From positions 1 to 49,841 of the forward strand of contig JAPPHA010000121.1 of NCBI GenBank assembly GCA_028874915.1: DNA of 49,841 bases. The letters run 5' to 3'. Source of the stretch: Paracoccaceae bacterium. Its GTDB lineage: Bacteria > Pseudomonadota > Alphaproteobacteria > Rhodobacterales > Rhodobacteraceae. Below the pieces are notes generated by a model. The model was not told where the DNA came from. It saw only the letters and a list, made by a program, of their open reading frames with translations, and did not search any database. Both the position numbers and the translations under genes were made by a program. Below, one piece after another: positions 45,450-49,841 of the stretch; the stretch's first letter is position 1, and each line of letters begins with the position of its first letter.

Positions 45450-48400
45450 TGTGCAGCGACGACGCCACGCGGGCCCAGGTTCGGGCCGCTGATCCGGCGG
45501 CCTCGACCTGGGTCTCCGCGAATGCCGGATCCGGAAAGACCCGGGTCCTGATCGACCGGGTCAGCCGGCTTCTCTATCGCGGAAACGATCCGGGCAAGAT
45601 CCTCTGCCTGACCTACACCAATGCGGCGGCGGCGGAGATGCAGAACCGCCTGTTCGAACGGCTCGGAGGCTGGGCCATGATGCCCGATGCCGCGCTCCTG
45701 GACGCGCTCCGAACGCTCGGCGAAATCCGTGATGGGGATGAGGCCACTCCCGAAGCGCTGCGGCGGGCACGGCGGCTCTTCGCGAACGCGCTGGAAACAC
45801 CGGGCGGGTTGAAGATCCAGACGATCCATGCCTTTTGCGACGCGCTCCTGCGGCGGTTTCCCCTTGAGGCGAAGACCAGCCGTCAATTCGAGATCATGGA
45901 TGATCGGCGCGCCCTACAGTTGCGCCAGGACGTGTTCGATACGTTGGCGGACGGACCGGCGAGCTCGACCGTCGATCGGCTGTTGCGATCCTTTACCGGT
46001 GCCGACCCGGATGCTCTGGTCCAGGAGATCGTCGGGAACCGCGAGGCCTTTGACCTGGGATTCCCCAAGGCGTTGCTCCCGGAGCCGCCGTCCGTGGAAT
46101 CGGTCTTGGGTACCCTCCTGTCGGATTCGGCCATCGATTTGTTGAAAGGCTGGGCCGGGACTCTCAAGTCGGACAAGGCCGCGAAGGCGACGGATCGAAG
46201 AAACGGCGATCGACTGCTTTCGGCGGTGGCCGCCGGGCCCACGGCCGCCGGACTTCAGATCCTTGAAGGCGTCATGCTGTTCGGAAAGGGAGCCAGACTG
46301 CCATTTGAACCGAAACTCGGCACGTTCCCGACAAAGGCCCTCAGAACGGCATATCCGGAACGCACCCGGGAACTGGACGTCCTGATGGAGGCGGTGGCCA
46401 GGGCACGAAAGGTTCGAATCGATCGGCTGTGCTACGAAAAGACCCGTGCGCTCCATGACTTCGCGACCGTCTTTCTCCGGGAGTTCGACCGCCGAAAGCG
46501 CCTTCGAAGTGACATGAACTTCGACGATCTCATCCGGATGGCGTGCCGGCTCCTGTCCGATCCCGGCTTCGCCGACTGGATTCGCTATCGTCTCGATGGC
46601 GGGATCGATCACATTCTGATCGATGAGGCCCAGGACACCAGCCGTCGGCAATGGGACATCGTCCAACGGCTGGAGGAAGAGTTCACCGTCGGCGAGGGGG
46701 CCCGCCCCGGCAACCGGACCCTGTTTGTCGTTGGCGACGAGAAGCAGTCGATCTTTTCGTTCCAGGGGGCCGACCCGGATCATTTTGGCGATGTGCAGAG
46801 CTATTTTGCGGATCGTTACGCGCAGGCCGGCGGGCGCCTCCAGGAACGAAACCTCCGCTACTCCTTCCGGTCGGCGCCCGCGATCCTGGCACTGACCGAC
46901 CAGGTCTGCCATGCCGCCACGATGATTGGCGGTCCCGACGCTGCCACCGGCAGCGGAAACCCGGCATCCCGGCGTGAACGAGCCCTCCACCGGGCGTTTG
47001 AGCCCGACAAGCCGGGACGCGTCGATCTCTGGGAATTTCTCGAGGAGGAGGGCCGGGACGACTGGCCGGAGTGGTTTCAGCCGGCATCGGTCGCGAGTGG
47101 CCGGACCGATGTCCGGATTCTGCTTGCACGGCTTCTGGCGGACCATCTTCAAGACATTCTTCTGTCGCCGCCCCGGATGCCCGGGACCATCGAGCGCCGC
47201 GTGGCGGCCGGCGACATCCTGATCCTGGTTCAGACCCGATCGGTTCTGTTCGATGCGATCATTCGCGAGTTGAAAACGCGCAACCTGCCTGTCGCGGGTG
47301 CCGACCGCATGGAGGTGGGCGCGGAACTTGCGGTGCGCGACATCCTGTCGCTCCTCCGATTCGCGGCCACGCCGCGCGACGACCTCTCCCTCGCAGAGGC
47401 TCTTCGCTCTCCCCTGATCGGAATCAGCGAAGAGCAGCTGTTCGACCTCGCCCATGACCGGAGAGGTTCCCTCTGGTCGGCGATCCGGTCTTCGGGGGAG
47501 CGGCACTCCGAAGCGCTGACCATACTCGCTGACTGCGAGGCCCTGTCTTCCCGATTCCGGCCGCACGACCTGATCGAGCGGATCCTGGACCGCCATGAAG
47601 GACGGCGGCGGTTGCTGGCCCGGCTTGGTCCCGAAGCCGAAGACGGGATCGACGAGCTGGTGTCACAGGCGCTTCTTTACGAGACGGAGGAACCGCCGAC
47701 ACTGACCGGATTTCTCAGCTGGTTCGATCTCGGGACCATTGATGTCAAGCGACGGACCCAGAGCGACATGAACCAGATCCGGGTGATGACGGTTCATGGT
47801 GCCAAGGGGCTTGAAGCGCCGATCGTGATTCTTCCCGACACCGGTCTGAGGCGGCCCGGACTGTCGGGGGAGACCCTGACGCTGGAGGACGGCAGCATCA
47901 TCTGGCGATCGACGGGCGACGACGCCACGGAGGTTCAACGGGCTGCCGAGGACCGGCTCCGGGCGTCCGGGGAGCGGGAACGGAACCGGCTCCTCTACGT
48001 GGCCATGACCCGGGCCATTCATTGGCTGCTTGTGTGCGGTGCCGGCAAGCGTGGCGCAAAGGATGACGATACGCCGTGTTGGTACGACCGGATCGAAACG
48101 GCGATGGCTGGGCTCGACGCCGAAACGACGACATTTGCGGGGGGTCGGCCAGGCCTCCGGCTCGGGTCCGGAAACTGGCCGGCGGACTCCGATTCGTCTT
48201 CGTCGTCAGCTCCGTGCCCGACCATCGCCTCGCGGACAGGCGCGATTGGTGCGGTACCCGGTCAGGACTGGTTGCACGAACCGGTTTCTGCGGATCCGCC
48301 AGCCCCGCCACCGGTCCTGGCGTCGGCACTCGGCGGAGCGAAGGCGATCCGAAGCGGGCCGGCGGACGACGATTCCGCGGAGAGCGGGCCTGGGGCGGAA

Positions 48401-48964
48401 CGGTCCCGCGAGAAGGCGATGGCCTTCGGGGAGAGGGTTCACAGTCTGCTCGAACATCTGCCGGAGTTCCCGCCGGCGTCGTGGCCGGCCATCGCGGACC
48501 GACTTGGCCATCGCCGGGGCTGGGGGGGCGAAGCGGAAGTCGGCCCGGCCTTGACCATGGCCGAGAGCGTCCTGCTGGAGCCCGGGTTGCAGGCACTGTT
48601 CCGGCCGGACACCCTTGCCGAAGTCCCGGTGACGGCACCACTCGACTCCGGGTGCGGTCGCAGGATGATTGGGGTCATCGACCGGTTGGTGGTGTCCGAG
48701 TCCCGGGTACTCGCGGTCGACTACAAGACCAATGCCCATGTTCCCGTATCCGCCGAAGAGACCCCGGACGGAATCCTGCGGCAGATGGGGGCTTATGCCG
48801 CCGCACTCAGGCAGATCTATCCGGATTGCGCTGTCGATGTCGCCATTCTGTGGACGACAACCGGATCCTACATGCCACTTCCCAAAACACTTGTCGCAGA
48901 ACGATACCGGGCCGCCGTCAGCGAGGAGGCTCATTCGAAAGCCACGCAACAGGCAGACATCTGA
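45446..48964 (+). CDS. addA: ATP-dependent helicase/nuclease AddA
   Basis: This 1172-residue UvrD-type helicase is fused to a RecB-like nuclease. Helicase motifs: Walker A VSANAGSGKTRVLIDR (residues 25-40), LCLTYTNAAAAEMQNR, the Walker B region HILIDEAQDTSRRQW, VVGDEKQSIFSFQGAD and VMTVHGAKGLEAPIVIL. The C-terminal nuclease motif is AVDYKTNAHVP. It works with AddB. In many alphaproteobacteria trxA follows addA; here no gene is recognised after it. Confidence 0.95.
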   Translation: MMCSDDATRAQVRAADPAASTWVSANAGSGKTRVLIDRVSRLLYRGNDPGKILCLTYTNAAAAEMQNRLFERLGGWAMMPDAALLDALRTLGEIRDGDEATPEALRRARRLFANALETPGGLKIQTIHAFCDALLRRFPLEAKTSRQFEIMDDRRALQLRQDVFDTLADGPASSTVDRLLRSFTGADPDALVQEIVGNREAFDLGFPKALLPEPPSVESVLGTLLSDSAIDLLKGWAGTLKSDKAAKATDRRNGDRLLSAVAAGPTAAGLQILEGVMLFGKGARLPFEPKLGTFPTKALRTAYPERTRELDVLMEAVARARKVRIDRLCYEKTRALHDFATVFLREFDRRKRLRSDMNFDDLIRMACRLLSDPGFADWIRYRLDGGIDHILIDEAQDTSRRQWDIVQRLEEEFTVGEGARPGNRTLFVVGDEKQSIFSFQGADPDHFGDVQSYFADRYAQAGGRLQERNLRYSFRSAPAILALTDQVCHAATMIGGPDAATGSGNPASRRERALHRAFEPDKPGRVDLWEFLEEEGRDDWPEWFQPASVASGRTDVRILLARLLADHLQDILLSPPRMPGTIERRVAAGDILILVQTRSVLFDAIIRELKTRNLPVAGADRMEVGAELAVRDILSLLRFAATPRDDLSLAEALRSPLIGISEEQLFDLAHDRRGSLWSAIRSSGERHSEALTILADCEALSSRFRPHDLIERILDRHEGRRRLLARLGPEAEDGIDELVSQALLYETEEPPTLTGFLSWFDLGTIDVKRRTQSDMNQIRVMTVHGAKGLEAPIVILPDTGLRRPGLSGETLTLEDGSIIWRSTGDDATEVQRAAEDRLRASGERERNRLLYVAMTRAIHWLLVCGAGKRGAKDDDTPCWYDRIETAMAGLDAETTTFAGGRPGLRLGSGNWPADSDSSSSSAPCPTIASRTGAIGAVPGQDWLHEPVSADPPAPPPVLASALGGAKAIRSGPADDDSAESGPGAERSREKAMAFGERVHSLLEHLPEFPPASWPAIADRLGHRRGWGGEAEVGPALTMAESVLLEPGLQALFRPDTLAEVPVTAPLDSGCGRRMIGVIDRLVVSESRVLAVDYKTNAHVPVSAEETPDGILRQMGAYAAALRQIYPDCAVDVAILWTTTGSYMPLPKTLVAERYRAAVSEEAHSKATQQADI

Positions 48965-49720
48965 CCACGGGCAAACGCGAGCGACTCCGGATGGTGAGTC
49001 GGCAAGATGAAAGGGCGCCAGATAACGACATTGGACGGGGTGACGCGAGACTCGGGACTTCCGGTCAGGACGGATCGAACGATAGTTCAATTCGTTGATC
49101 CTGCGCGCGGAGGGAACCCGGCCGATGCCACGTCCAGCAATTGCAGAATATCCAAAGGCGATCCCACATCGTTTCTTGACATGGTGACGCCGCCGTCAGA
49201 ACGTCTCCAAAGCCTTTGAATCCCGCGGGGTCGGTACTGAATCGCGTTGCTCGGACGCGATACGGTCGAAGACTTGATGCGTGATCACAAACGACCGTGG
49301 CACTAAGGTCAAAGACCGAGAAACGATGGGCACCTTGGCGGGGAATTCGTTCGCCGAGGTGGAGTCGTCGAGGGTGTCAGTGGCTTCGTGTTCGATGTCG
49401 AACACCTCCTTGGTGATGCGCATCTGACGACGCTCGGGTTCTCTCTGGCCTTGATGACCGACCAAAGTTCTGCGGCGCGGACCACGGCTCAGGGCATGAG
49501 TCCAACGGGGATTTCTCATCGACGGCGTCGGGCGTGAGAACCAAACACCGCAGGGCGTCGTCGACCCGCTTCTTGGCCGCACAAGCGCTCGAAGAATGAA
49601 AGCCTTTGTGCAACCGGCAATTTTCCCGAGCGGCGCTTGAACGGCAGTGCCCGCCGCGCACTTGCGGAGACGGTTCCCGAACCGTCGCGCGGCATGCGGT
49701 CGGCAAATTCGCCTGATCTT
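48965..49720. other. Gap of about 750 bases after addA, no recognisable gene
   Basis: A minus-strand frame (49196-49810) and a short plus-strand frame (49007-49219) are open, but neither shows a family motif, a good ribosome binding site or protein-like composition. The stretch could be decayed coding sequence. I see no RNA gene. Confidence 0.5.
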
Positions 49721-49730
49721 TATTGAAACA

Positions 49731-49841
49731 ACACAGAAAGTCCAATTTCTAAATGAATTATTTACACGAACCGGGCCACAATTCCTGCATAATGCCTGCG
49801 AGTCGGGCAACGCGAAACCCCACGGCCGGGGAAGGAGCGTC
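49731..49841 (+). promoter_or_regulatory. Possible promoter and ribosome binding site for a gene beyond the window
   Basis: An AT-rich stretch contains a TTGAAA box and, about 17 bases later, TTTCTA, then more A/T. The last bases read GGGGAAGGAGCGTC, which includes a strong Shine-Dalgarno sequence. Together these suggest a plus-strand gene starting just outside the window. Confidence 0.35.

Noticed and set aside
45914-47596. Open frame of 560 codons antisense to addA
   Set aside because: Same cause; AddA helicase motifs cover the region on the plus strand.
48975-49006. Weak hairpin after addA as a terminator
   Set aside because: A 6-bp CGACTC/GAGTCG stem is present but there is no T run, so an intrinsic terminator is not supported.
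49196-49810. Open frame of 204 codons on the minus strand
   Set aside because: No family motif, Arg/Pro-rich shadow-like composition and no ribosome binding site; not supported as a gene.

Overview
The window looks like a high-GC alphaproteobacterial chromosome segment around the replication origin. The evidence is the conserved order parB-parA-rsmG-mnmG-mnmE-rho on one side of an AT-rich intergenic region and maf-aroE-coaE-dnaQ / secB / fxsA / timA / smr / tsaE / amgK / murU / addB / addA on the other, plus rph-rdgB-hemW further left. Genus or order cannot be fixed from the sequence alone. A 49-base C homopolymer at position 1 suggests a draft or metagenomic contig end.

Positions 1-17,900 are an accessory region. 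It holds a decayed IS5-type transposase and a truncated gene. A phosphonoacetate module follows (phnD, phnC, phnE, an Fsr-like MFS carrier and phnA on the minus strand, with a divergent LysR regulator). Next are a decayed DmdA-like demethylase fragment and an organosulfur module (an IclR regulator, a sulfonate/sulfate-ester type ABC importer and a sulfatase on the minus strand, with a second sulfatase divergent). It ends with three wrecked genes of a BMP-type nucleoside/sugar ABC importer under a still intact LacI regulator. Phosphonoacetate, sulfate-ester and DMSP-type functions together suggest a marine or marine-host lifestyle (inference).

Positions 18,300-49,000 are mainly housekeeping genes. 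rph-rdgB-hemW form a tight operon closed by a clear hairpin terminator. A small two-gene unit with a PIN-domain protein follows and looks like a toxin-antitoxin pair. The minus-strand block parB to rho carries three perfect 16-bp parS sites inside rsmG and mnmG. Between rho and the origin lie an aromatic/aspartate-type aminotransferase, a beta-hydroxyacid dehydrogenase and a TIM-barrel isomerase, then hemJ. The AT-rich gap at about 33,775-34,200 contains several near-consensus DnaA boxes and is the best oriC candidate. Most genes on both sides point away from it.

Right of the origin the genes are packed with 4-bp ATGA overlaps. They cover shikimate and CoA synthesis, the replication proofreading exonuclease, protein export, tRNA t6A modification, peptidoglycan recycling (AmgK/MurU) and double-strand break repair (AddAB). 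The last 880 bases after addA hold no gene I can recognise, only a possible promoter and ribosome binding site at the very edge for a gene outside the window.
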